A stretch of DNA of 64,000 bases from Candidatus Yanofskybacteria bacterium RIFCSPHIGHO2_01_FULL_41_26 (GTDB lineage: Bacteria; Patescibacteria; Paceibacteria; 2-02-FULL-40-12; GWA2-44-9): contig MGJB01000001.1 of the NCBI GenBank assembly GCA_001794055.1, positions 1 through 64,000 on the forward strand, given 5' to 3'. Positions 33,529-40,002 of this stretch are shown one piece after another (within the stretch, counting starts at the first letter, position 1; the number at the start of each line of letters is the position of its first letter). The translations under genes and the position numbers were made by a program. The notes beneath the pieces are model-generated. The model saw only the letters and a program-made list of their open reading frames with translations, was not told the DNA's origin and did not search any database.

Positions 33529-33726
33529 GCCCCATGCTAAATTTGTCACATTGACGAATCGAGGAGGGAGCTGGGGTTGATTGAATATGTATTCCAAAAT
33601 AATAGGTCGAGCGCCGAGCATCTCGCGAGGAGGCAAGCGTGGGTTACCTGTTATTTTGGTAAATACATACCAATCATACTGAAGCGTATGACGAAATGAG
33701 GAACCGTGACCAAATTTGGCATGGGG
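33529..33726 (+). repeat. structured repeat family D, copy D1
   Basis: Arms GCCCCATGCTAAATTTGTC(AC) (33529) and GTGACCAAATTTGGCATGGG (33706) pair. The core shares CCAAAATAATAGGTCGAGCG, GCGAGGAGGCAAG and GAGGAACCGTG with D2. The inner stem is ATATGTATT/AATACATA plus AAAATAA/TTATTTT. It occupies most of the gap before the WaaL-like gene. Confidence 0.85.
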
Positions 33727-33749
33727 TGAGCTAATGATATAATCATCTC

Positions 33750-35102
33750 ATGGTGTTTGTGAGAAAATTCGAACAATTTTTATTTTATTTTCTGCTTTTT
33801 GCAATTCCGTTTCAGACGCGGAAGATTTTGTGGCATCAAAATTGGAATTTTAATGAGTGGCAGTCGATATCTATCTACGGTACGGATATTTTATTACTCA
33901 TTCTTTTCGGATTCTGGATTTTTGACTTAATTAATCCGAAGATAGAGCCACCTGTGGATAACCGACTTCGCAAGTCGGTTATCCACAGGTTTGTTAAGAG
34001 ACATGATTACTTTTTGTTTGTCTTGATTGTCGTCTCAGCTATTTCGATTAAAAACTCTTCCAGCTATATTCTAAGCACCTATAGTGTTTTGAAACTCGTA
34101 GAATTTGTTGTCTTTTATTTCTATATCAAAAGTTATGCGGTTTATAAGTTCGGCTTGATAAGGTCAATGATTGTTTTGATTTACGGAGGATTATTTCAGG
34201 CGATAATTGCTATTCTGCAGTTTTTTAAACAATCAAGTTTAGGTTTAGGATTGTTGGGGGAAAGTGTTATTAGTCCCAATCTGACCGGCATTGCTTCTTT
34301 TTATAATATGGCGGGAGAAAAGATAATCCGCACCTATGGAACGACGCCCCACCCTAATGTTTTGGCCGGATATTTATTTTTGGCAATTTTTGCTTTTTAT
34401 TATCTCTGGATTTATAAAAACATAAGCAAGTTTTTCTTGCTTATGTATGGATTAATTATTTTGGCTTTCTTTTTTACTTTTGCCCGGGTAGCAGTATTTC
34501 TTTTGTTTATAAATTTTCTAGTTAGAATCATTTTAGTGCATTTAAAATTTAAGAAAGAATACTGGAATAAGAAGTTAGCTTTACTGTCCGTAGTAACGGT
34601 TGTTGTTGCTACATCTCTCTTTTTGATTTATTGGTCCGAGACGGTCAGTCGGGTTATGATTTCTTCCAAAGAAGAGGCGGTTCAAATGAGGATTTTTTAC
34701 AATAAGGAATCTTTGAGTTCCTTGAACTGGTTTGGTGTCGGTTCGGGTAACTTTGTCAATTGGCTTATGGTCAAAGATCCCAATTTACCGCGTAATCTTT
34801 ATCAACCGGTGCACAATATCTACCTCTTGGTTTATTCGGAAACGGGAATTTTGGGCATCTCTGCTTTCCTCATGTTTCTGTTGTTTTTGATCAAAGATTT
34901 TGTATTGCGGACACGCATGAAAAATCTTTATAACTATTCGTTTCTTCTTATCTTTCTCTCGGTTTTATTTATGGGACTTTTTGACCATTTTTTGTTGACG
35001 CTTCAGCAGGGGAGGTTTATTTTTTGGTTAACAGTTATGCTCTTGACTATTAATCGCAAAGATGATATAATGATTAAACAACAGTCAGAACCGACCGCAT
35101 AG
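33750..35102 (+). CDS. O-antigen ligase / polymerase-like membrane protein
   Basis: 450 aa, ten or more TM helices. Hallmarks of the Wzy/WaaL superfamily are the GTTPHPNVLAGYL motif near residue 197 and GVGSGNFVN...PVHNIYLLVYSETGILG near residue 330. It would join glycan chains to lipid carriers or surface acceptors at the outer face. A 39-bp perfect palindrome (33951-33989) is inserted in frame in a loop after the third helix and adds about 13 residues (PVDNRLRKSVIHR). The stop codon lies in a GACCGC/GCGGTC hairpin in the leader of the next gene pair. Confidence 0.8.
   Translation: MVFVRKFEQFLFYFLLFAIPFQTRKILWHQNWNFNEWQSISIYGTDILLLILFGFWIFDLINPKIEPPVDNRLRKSVIHRFVKRHDYFLFVLIVVSAISIKNSSSYILSTYSVLKLVEFVVFYFYIKSYAVYKFGLIRSMIVLIYGGLFQAIIAILQFFKQSSLGLGLLGESVISPNLTGIASFYNMAGEKIIRTYGTTPHPNVLAGYLFLAIFAFYYLWIYKNISKFFLLMYGLIILAFFFTFARVAVFLLFINFLVRIILVHLKFKKEYWNKKLALLSVVTVVVATSLFLIYWSETVSRVMISSKEEAVQMRIFYNKESLSSLNWFGVGSGNFVNWLMVKDPNLPRNLYQPVHNIYLLVYSETGILGISAFLMFLLFLIKDFVLRTRMKNLYNYSFLLIFLSVLFMGLFDHFLLTLQQGRFIFWLTVMLLTINRKDDIMIKQQSEPTA
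33951..33989. repeat. 39-bp perfect palindrome with two inverted DnaA-box sequences, inside a gene
   Basis: 18-bp arms (CCTGTGGATAACCGACTT and its complement) around a CGC loop. Each arm holds TTATCCACA, the consensus DnaA box (33953-33961 and 33979-33987). The same palindrome, with the loop inverted and one end base changed, is at 57829-57867. Confidence 0.9.
35043..35071 (+). promoter_or_regulatory. promoter TTGACT-N17-TATAAT inside the WaaL-like gene end
   Basis: Near-consensus promoter 50 nt upstream of the two GC-rich basic genes. The leader has the hairpin GACCGC-ATAGA-GCGGTC followed immediately by AAGGAGG. Confidence 0.85.
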
Positions 35103-35121
35103 AGCGGTCAAGGAGGCAACG

Positions 35122-35373
35122 ATGCAGGTTCCGTGCCCCTTCAGAGGGGATCACTTCATTGTCCAGGGTCGTATGCACAGCCCCAGTCAGTGCCCGCCGG
35201 TACCCGGCGAGCGTGGCGATCATCGCCGTCGTAAGCGGCTTCGCAAGAAGCATGCCAAACGTGCGGCGGAATTCATGGTCCGCCGTGGCGAAGCCGTCGC
35301 GGGGACTGGTAAGCCGTCGGCCAGCTCCAGCGAGAAAGCCGGAGTGAAAAACAAGCTGAAAGTGGGGTTGTGA
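35122..35373 (+). CDS. 83-aa basic GC-rich protein
   Basis: ATG preceded by AAGGAGGCAACG. The N-terminus has two cysteines (CPFRGDHF and QCPPVPG), the middle is intensely basic (HRRRKRLRKKHAKRA), the tail serine/lysine-rich. The composition suggests nucleic-acid or ribosome binding, but no family is recognised. Its TGA stop overlaps the ATG of the next gene (TGATG), so the pair is translationally coupled. Confidence 0.6.
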   Translation: MQVPCPFRGDHFIVQGRMHSPSQCPPVPGERGDHRRRKRLRKKHAKRAAEFMVRRGEAVAGTGKPSASSSEKAGVKNKLKVGL

Positions 35374-35573
35374 TGAGCATCAATCGTCGGATGTTGAGAA
35401 AGTCGTTGGGTACCCGGCATGCTCGTCGGGAGGGCACCAAGACGAAGGCCATCCGGGGAACGGGTGGCGGCACGAACCAACGGGTCAACAAGTACCGTTG
35501 GTTCAAAAAGTCGCGGGCGGCGGTTCGCCCGAGCGTTCTGCTCGAGCGACTGATTCGTCAAGCGATAGCCTAG
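35373..35573 (+). CDS. 66-aa basic GC-rich protein
   Basis: Starts in the stop codon of the preceding gene. Strongly basic (SINRRMLRKSLGTRHARREG..., KYRWFKKSRAAVRPSVLLERL). Looks like an RNA- or DNA-binding micro-protein; not recognised as a known ribosomal protein. Shares promoter and terminator with its partner. Confidence 0.6.
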   Translation: MSINRRMLRKSLGTRHARREGTKTKAIRGTGGGTNQRVNKYRWFKKSRAAVRPSVLLERLIRQAIA

Positions 35574-35586
35574 AAATCGGCACGAA

Positions 35587-35616
35587 GGGGCGGCGATGAG
35601 CCGCCCCCAATTTTTT
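35587..35616 (+). terminator. intrinsic terminator
   Basis: GGGGCGGC-GATGA-GCCGCCCC followed by CAATTTTTT. Confidence 0.9.
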
Positions 35617-35664
35617 CAAGCGGAGCATTTGCTCCCTTTTTTAATTTAAATTAGAATAAAGTTT

Positions 35665-36264
35665 ATGTCTGATCGCACCGAACTTCTAAGACAAATCAAA
35701 GACGAAGTCATTGGCCTCAAGGAATCCCCGCTTTACCAGGAAAGAATTAAAAACAAGGTTTTTCCAGTTATCGGCGAGGGGAGCCACCATGCCAGGATAA
35801 TGTTCATCGGTGAAGCTCCCGGTCGGAACGAAGCCGCAACCGGAAAACCGTTTTGCGGAGCGGCCGGGAAGATATTAGACGAACTGCTTGTTTCCGCGGA
35901 TATAGACAGAAAAGATGTTTATATAACCAATATCGTCAAAGACAGGCCGCCTTTTAACAGAGATCCGTTGCCCGATGAAATTAATGCCTACGGACCTTTT
36001 TTAGACAGACAGATAGAGATAATCCAGCCCTCCGTCATAGCCACTCTTGGTCGATTCTCAATGGACTATATTATGAGGAAGTTTGGACTGGAAAATCAGT
36101 TAAAGTCCATAAGCCAGATGCATGGTAAGAGTTTTAAAGCCACAACTAATTATGGTGAAATCAAAATTATCCCTCTATACCACCCCGCCGTGGCGATATA
36201 TAATAATACAACTAAGGATACCCTGATTAAAGATTTTCAGATTTTAAAAAGTCCTCCACTCTGA
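35665..36264 (+). CDS. family 4-like uracil-DNA glycosylase without Fe-S cysteines
   Basis: 199 aa. Motif A is FIGEAPGRNEAATGKPFCG near residue 48 and motif B YHPAVAIYN near residue 174, both typical of family 4/5 UDGs that remove uracil from DNA. Family 4 enzymes normally bind a 4Fe-4S cluster through cysteines, including the one in KCRPPxNR; here that segment reads KDRPPFNR and the other expected positions (for example INAYGPF) also lack cysteine. So the fold and catalytic motifs are kept but the cluster is lost. Followed after 2 nt by a DedA-type gene. Confidence 0.85.
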   Translation: MSDRTELLRQIKDEVIGLKESPLYQERIKNKVFPVIGEGSHHARIMFIGEAPGRNEAATGKPFCGAAGKILDELLVSADIDRKDVYITNIVKDRPPFNRDPLPDEINAYGPFLDRQIEIIQPSVIATLGRFSMDYIMRKFGLENQLKSISQMHGKSFKATTNYGEIKIIPLYHPAVAIYNNTTKDTLIKDFQILKSPPL

Positions 36265-36266
36265 GC

Positions 36267-36944
36267 ATGGAAAATGTAATTCATTTATTTGAATCAAGTT
36301 TCCCAACCATTGTTGAGTATAAATACCTGCTTCTGTTTTTGGGTTCTATCTTTGAAGGTCTAAACAGCATGGTTCTTGGCGGTTTCTTAGTTTCGACTGG
36401 AACGATCAAGCTTATTCCAATTTTCCTGATATTTACTGTCGGTTATGTTCTTAACGGGTATCTGTGGTATTTTATCGGTTATTTTGCCGGAGCAAAGCCG
36501 ATTGATAAATGGGGAAGAGGGAAGCCCAAGAGTCGAAAAATAGTAGAGAAAGTAGAAGAATATTTTGGAAAATATAGCGGTCGGGCAATTATTTTTACAA
36601 AATTTACTTTCTCTCTCACGATTGCCACGCTTATAATGGCCGGATCTCTGAAGTACGACCTTAAGAAATTTTCTCTGTATAATTTTATCGGTTCAATTGG
36701 CTGGGTTTTGGCAACTTTATTTATTGGCTATTTCTTTGGCCAAAGCTACAAATTTTTCATTGACTCCCTTGTGAACATTACTTATTTGATACTTTTCTTG
36801 GGCGGTGCCGTGGCCTTGGTTTACATTTTAAAACTCATGTTTGGCAGTGCTTTTACAAAATCCCTTCTTTTGAAAGATAAACTCAAGGAATTCAGCGACA
36901 AACTCAAAGATGGGATTGATAAGTTCTTGTCAGACAAGGAATAG
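36267..36944 (+). CDS. DedA / VTT-domain membrane protein
   Basis: 225 aa, five or six TM segments. The SNARE-associated/VTT domain pattern is visible: FLGSIFEGLNSMVLGGFLVSTG, then GYLWYFIGYFAGAKP and FTKFTFSLTIATLIMAGSLKYDLKKF, followed by the GSIGWVLATLFIGYFFG helix. DedA proteins act in membrane lipid (undecaprenyl phosphate or phospholipid) recycling and scrambling. A charged C-terminal helix (KDKLKEFSDKLKDGIDKF) is unusual. Element B3 begins at the stop codon. Confidence 0.85.
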   Translation: MENVIHLFESSFPTIVEYKYLLLFLGSIFEGLNSMVLGGFLVSTGTIKLIPIFLIFTVGYVLNGYLWYFIGYFAGAKPIDKWGRGKPKSRKIVEKVEEYFGKYSGRAIIFTKFTFSLTIATLIMAGSLKYDLKKFSLYNFIGSIGWVLATLFIGYFFGQSYKFFIDSLVNITYLILFLGGAVALVYILKLMFGSAFTKSLLLKDKLKEFSDKLKDGIDKFLSDKE

Positions 36945-37222
36945 TCGCTCAACCCGCCCCCATTCTCGGCCTGTTGGATTACGGCCTCCGGATCTCCTGG
37001 AGGCGATTCCAGGGCTGGCTAAAGCACAGCCCTAAAACCTTCTCCTTGACGGACAAATGCTTAAACTAACCTTCAATTTGCTTAACAAATTTAAGCATCC
37101 GTTCCTCCCCGCCAGCTGGCGGGGATTTTCCGGCTAAGATTTATTGAATAAGCAGATTATCAATTAATTTGAGTATTATGTTACCCTCGAAACCAAAAGG
37201 TCTTAAATAAGCGGGCTTTGCT
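36945..37222 (+). repeat. structured repeat family B, copy B3
   Basis: Core words: GGACAAATGCTTAAACTAAC, TTTAAGCATCCGTTCCTCC, GGATTTTCCGGCTAAGATTT and GTTACCCTCGAAACCAAA. The apex between CCTCC and GGA is the palindrome CCGCCAGCTGGCGG; a second palindrome AGGGCTGGCT/AGCCCT is inserted at about 37012-37033. Arms are weaker than in the other copies (CAACCCGC / GCGGGCTTTG). Confidence 0.8.
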
Positions 37223-37256
37223 TGTTTTAAAGACTGCTTTCGCTAAGATATTTAAA

Positions 37257-37280
37257 AAACAAAAGCCGCCTATTGGGCGG
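37257..37280 (-). terminator. terminator for the 23-aa gene
   Basis: Minus strand CCGCC-caata-GGCGG followed by CTTTTGTTTTTT. Confidence 0.85.
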
Positions 37281-37286
37281 TATACA

Positions 37287-37358
37287 TCACTTTTGTAACC
37301 ACTCTGGACGATTCTTTTCAACCCACACTCTCCAGTTTTCACTACGCCTGCATTTCAT
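37287..37358 (-). CDS. 23-aa tryptophan/arginine-rich micro-protein
   Basis: Minus-strand ATG preceded by ACAGGAAAAACC (AGGA 6 nt upstream). The peptide starts MKCRRSENWRVWVEK and ends with EWLQK; three tryptophans and a net positive charge in 23 residues. A promoter (37396-37425), ribosome site and terminator all fit at normal distances, which is hard to explain by chance. It could act as a membrane-active or regulatory peptide, or the transcript could be a small RNA whose reading frame is incidental. Confidence 0.5.
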   Translation of the reverse strand: MKCRRSENWRVWVEKNRPEWLQK

Positions 37359-37395
37359 GGTTTTTCCTGTGGTTGAAATATCGAAGAGCTATAAA

Positions 37396-37425
37396 AAAGT
37401 ACTACTCTATTAGACTTATTGTCAA
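37396..37425 (-). promoter_or_regulatory. promoter TTGACA-N18-TACTTT
   Basis: Minus strand; perfect -35, weak -10, about 40 nt upstream of the 23-aa gene. Confidence 0.6.
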
Positions 37426-37445
37426 CCGGGGTTTTGGTAAGCGCA

Positions 37446-37778
37446 GCCTCATCGCTTTTATGACACTTTGACGAGGTGAGGAAACAGGTTAGGTTGATTG
37501 ATCCGCCATCCGCCAACTGGCGGAGGCGGATTGATTTCCAAAATAATAGGTCGAGCGCCGAGCCGCCAGCCTGTCTGCGATAGTCAAGCAATAGGCTGGC
37601 GTAGCGAGGAGGCAAGTGAGGGTTATCTTGTTATAGCTGCAAACGAAGACAAATGTAAGCTTTACTTAAATTTTGTCCGAGTGGGGCAGATATACAACGT
37701 ATTTTGGCTTTAAATCAATTTAATTATACCGAATCTGTTCCCCGGAGACGAGGAACCGTGGCAGAAAAGTGATGGGGC
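37446..37778 (+). repeat. structured repeat family D, copy D2
   Basis: 21-nt arms 37446-37466 and 37758-37778 pair (GCCTCATCGCTTTTATGACAC against GTGGCAGAAAAGTGATGGGG). Shares CCAAAATAATAGGTCGAGCG and GCGAGGAGGCAAG with D1, but the apex now carries a CGCCAGCCT/AGGCTGGCG stem (37561-37601) and a second palindrome CCGCCATCCGCC...GGCGGAGGCGG is inserted at 37502-37528. Also contains GTCCGAGTGGGGCAGATATACAACGTATTT-like sequence shared with the element at 50266. Confidence 0.85.
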
Positions 37779-37834
37779 GGAGCTCTGGCCTGTGGATTGC
37801 CATGTTGAGGTGGATTTGGTACAATTAATCCTAC

Positions 37835-39058
37835 ATGATTACAATCAAAAAGACCGCATATTTAGTCATAATTTTGATCCTTTTATTCACAGCTAATATT
37901 TCCCGAGCCGCTACCGACGATACCCGTTATTTCGTTAAATCCACCTCCGGTTGGTGGAAAAAATCATTTGGTGTTAGGCACAATTTTGATAACGGATTTA
38001 CTGCCGATCTTTCCGATTTTCATCTTCGCGTTGCGAAGATTTTTGGCATAGAAGTTGAACCAGTCAAGAAGTTAAATGTTTTGCCAGATTTGTCTCAAGC
38101 GCCAATAACAAGCGGAAAAATTCAGGCAAAAAGAATTAAACCGGCCGAACAAGTTCCTTGGGGGGTTAAGGCGGTTTACAACAATCCACTGCTTTCAAAA
38201 TCATCGGGCGGTTCGGGGGTTATTGTTGCCATATTGGATACGGGAGTTTTAAAAATCCACCCCGATCTTGAAAATAGAATTAAAGAGTGTAAAGATTTTT
38301 CAGGCCCAGTCGGGATTGTTGACGGAAAATGCGATGACAATAATGGCCATGGAACTCATGTTGCCGGAATAATTGTCGCAGACGGGGGTTCGGACGGGCT
38401 TGGCATATATGGCGTGGCTCCGGAAGCCAACCTGTTTGCTTACAAAGTTTGTTCTAATAATGGTACTTGCTGGGCTGACGATGTTGCTGTTGCTTTAAGA
38501 ACGGCTGCCGATGGCGGAGCTAATATCGTAAACATGAGTTTGGGTTCCGATAATCCCAGCCCATTAATAACCGATGCCTCTGATTATGCCGTTTCCAAGA
38601 AAGTTTTGATTGTTGCCGCCGCCGGCAATGACGGACCTTATTTTAGGAGTATTGATTATCCTGGAGCTGATGCAAGTGTTATTGCTGTGGGAGCTGTTAA
38701 TATAGATATTCAGATTCCGGACTGGAGTTCGCGGGGGCTTAATTCAACTACAAAACCCTATAACACAGAAGAACAAGATATTGAGTTTGCCGCTCCGGGT
38801 GTTAATGTAGAATCAACTTGGAAAGACGGCGGTTATGCTATTTTGTCCGGAACATCTATGGCCTCTCCTCATGTTGCGGGATTGGCCGCCAAGCTCTGGT
38901 CTCGATTGCCTGAACAATCGAGTGTTTCTAATTTGCAAGGCGAATCGGGACAAATTAATCCCGCTTCAGTCGTTCGTGACGTTCTCCACAAACTTACCGC
39001 TGACCTGTTGCCTATCGGCGACGATGACAATTCAGGATTTGGATTTCCGCATTTATAA
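37835..39058 (+). CDS. secreted subtilisin-like serine protease (S8)
   Basis: 407 aa. Signal peptide at residues 1-25 (cleavage after ISRA likely), a pro-region of about 100 aa, then the catalytic triad: Asp in AILDTGV near residue 135, His in NGHGTHVAGI near residue 173, and Ser in LSGTSMASPHVAG near residue 340; the oxyanion Asn is in AAAGNDG. Exported endopeptidase; no C-terminal anchor or repeat domain. Its stop codon is directly followed by the arm of element F. Confidence 0.93.
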   Translation: MITIKKTAYLVIILILLFTANISRAATDDTRYFVKSTSGWWKKSFGVRHNFDNGFTADLSDFHLRVAKIFGIEVEPVKKLNVLPDLSQAPITSGKIQAKRIKPAEQVPWGVKAVYNNPLLSKSSGGSGVIVAILDTGVLKIHPDLENRIKECKDFSGPVGIVDGKCDDNNGHGTHVAGIIVADGGSDGLGIYGVAPEANLFAYKVCSNNGTCWADDVAVALRTAADGGANIVNMSLGSDNPSPLITDASDYAVSKKVLIVAAAGNDGPYFRSIDYPGADASVIAVGAVNIDIQIPDWSSRGLNSTTKPYNTEEQDIEFAAPGVNVESTWKDGGYAILSGTSMASPHVAGLAAKLWSRLPEQSSVSNLQGESGQINPASVVRDVLHKLTADLLPIGDDDNSGFGFPHL

Positions 39059-39325
39059 GTCAGATAATTAATCCATTTTATCAGTTTAGCGGAGCGGATT
39101 TTAGCCAAATCCGAGACGCGAGGATGAAGCTGTAGATTATTCTACTGCGAGTCCGAGTAACGAAGGATTTGGTCTAAAATCAGCCCGCCCTAAGAGGGAA
39201 GCTAAATAACAAGACCGATTCTTTCGTCTCTCCTCCTCAATATAGAACAATCTATATCTTCGTCGTTCCTCGGACTCGGTCTATTCTTTAGCTTCTAAAA
39301 TGATAAAATGGATTAATTATCTGAC
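39059..39325. repeat. singleton structured element F with 25-bp perfect terminal arms
   Basis: Positions 39059-39083 and 39301-39325 are exact reverse complements. Between them are two substructures: GATTTTAGcCAAATCC/GGATTTGGtCTAAAATC enclosing GAGGATGAAGCTGTAGATT...CGAGTCCGAG, and GACCGA...TCGGTC enclosing ATATAGA/TCTATAT with CGTTCCTCGGACTCGG. It fills the whole gap between the subtilase and the MFS-like gene. Confidence 0.85.
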
Positions 39326-39330
39326 CCAGT

Positions 39331-39951
39331 ATGAAAATAAGTCATGTTGTAAGAACTCTAGTTGTATCCGATTTTTTTATTAATGCCGGTTTTTCTGTTT
39401 TCGCGCCGGTATTTGCGATATTTGTTACTAAACAAATTGACGGAGGGACTTTGGCGGTCGTCGGTTTTGCTGCCGCTATTTTTCAAATATTCAAGTCTGG
39501 CCTCCAAATTCCGATAGCCAAGTATTTGGATAAAAATCATGGCGAATATGACGACTTTTATTCAATGGTTTTTGGCACCTTTCTTATTGCATTGGTGCCT
39601 TTTTTGTATTTATTTGCTACCAAAACGAGTCATGTCTATATGATTCAAGCGCTTTACGGTATCGGAGCATCTTTTGCCATTCCTCCTTGGTATGCCATTT
39701 TTACCAGACATGTTGACAAAATGCAGGAGAATGTGGAGTGGTCTCTGGACTCAATTGCTATTGGAATAGGTGCGGCGACATCAGCGGCTCTCGGGGGATT
39801 TTTAGCGGAAAAATTTGGTTTTCGATTTGTATTTCTTTTGGGGGGCATGCTTGCTGTTTTTGGCGCAATCCAGCAAATTAAAATTTTCCGAGATTTAAAA
39901 GGAAAAGTCTCTCAAGGTACTGTAAGACCTTTGCCTGACGGTGCCAAATAA
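39331..39951 (+). CDS. six-TM half-MFS-like membrane protein
   Basis: 206 aa with about six helices. It matches one half of a major facilitator: a first helix FFINAGFSVFAPVFAIFVTKQI, then KYLDKNHGEYDDF in place of loop 2-3, and the late GFLAEKFGFRFVFLLGG stretch. A canonical MFS has twelve helices, so it either works as a homodimer or is a truncated relative. No ligand can be assigned. The start lies 6 nt after element F. Confidence 0.7.
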   Translation: MKISHVVRTLVVSDFFINAGFSVFAPVFAIFVTKQIDGGTLAVVGFAAAIFQIFKSGLQIPIAKYLDKNHGEYDDFYSMVFGTFLIALVPFLYLFATKTSHVYMIQALYGIGASFAIPPWYAIFTRHVDKMQENVEWSLDSIAIGIGAATSAALGGFLAEKFGFRFVFLLGGMLAVFGAIQQIKIFRDLKGKVSQGTVRPLPDGAK

Positions 39952-39957
39952 AATAAT

Positions 39958-39993
39958 ACAATGGGGGTCTTTGCAAGCAAAGACCCCCATTGT
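39958..39993. repeat. 17-bp perfect palindrome carrying polX promoter hexamers
   Basis: ACAATGGGGGTCTTTGC-AA-GCAAAGACCCCCATTGT. TTGCAA (39971) and TATATT (39993) form a possible promoter with a 16-bp spacer, 4 nt before the ATG at 40003. The arm CAAAGACCCCCATTGTA is repeated inside ruvA at 15618. Confidence 0.75.
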
Positions 39994-40002
39994 ATATTGT
40001 AC

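Noticed and set aside
37355..37615. 86-aa minus-strand open frame
   Set aside because: It traverses element D2 and the promoter of the 23-aa gene and has no initiation signals; an artefact of the repeat sequence.
39331..39951. Truncated 12-TM transporter pseudogene
   Set aside because: No remnant of a second half follows, and polX begins directly afterward; a genuine six-TM protein is as likely.
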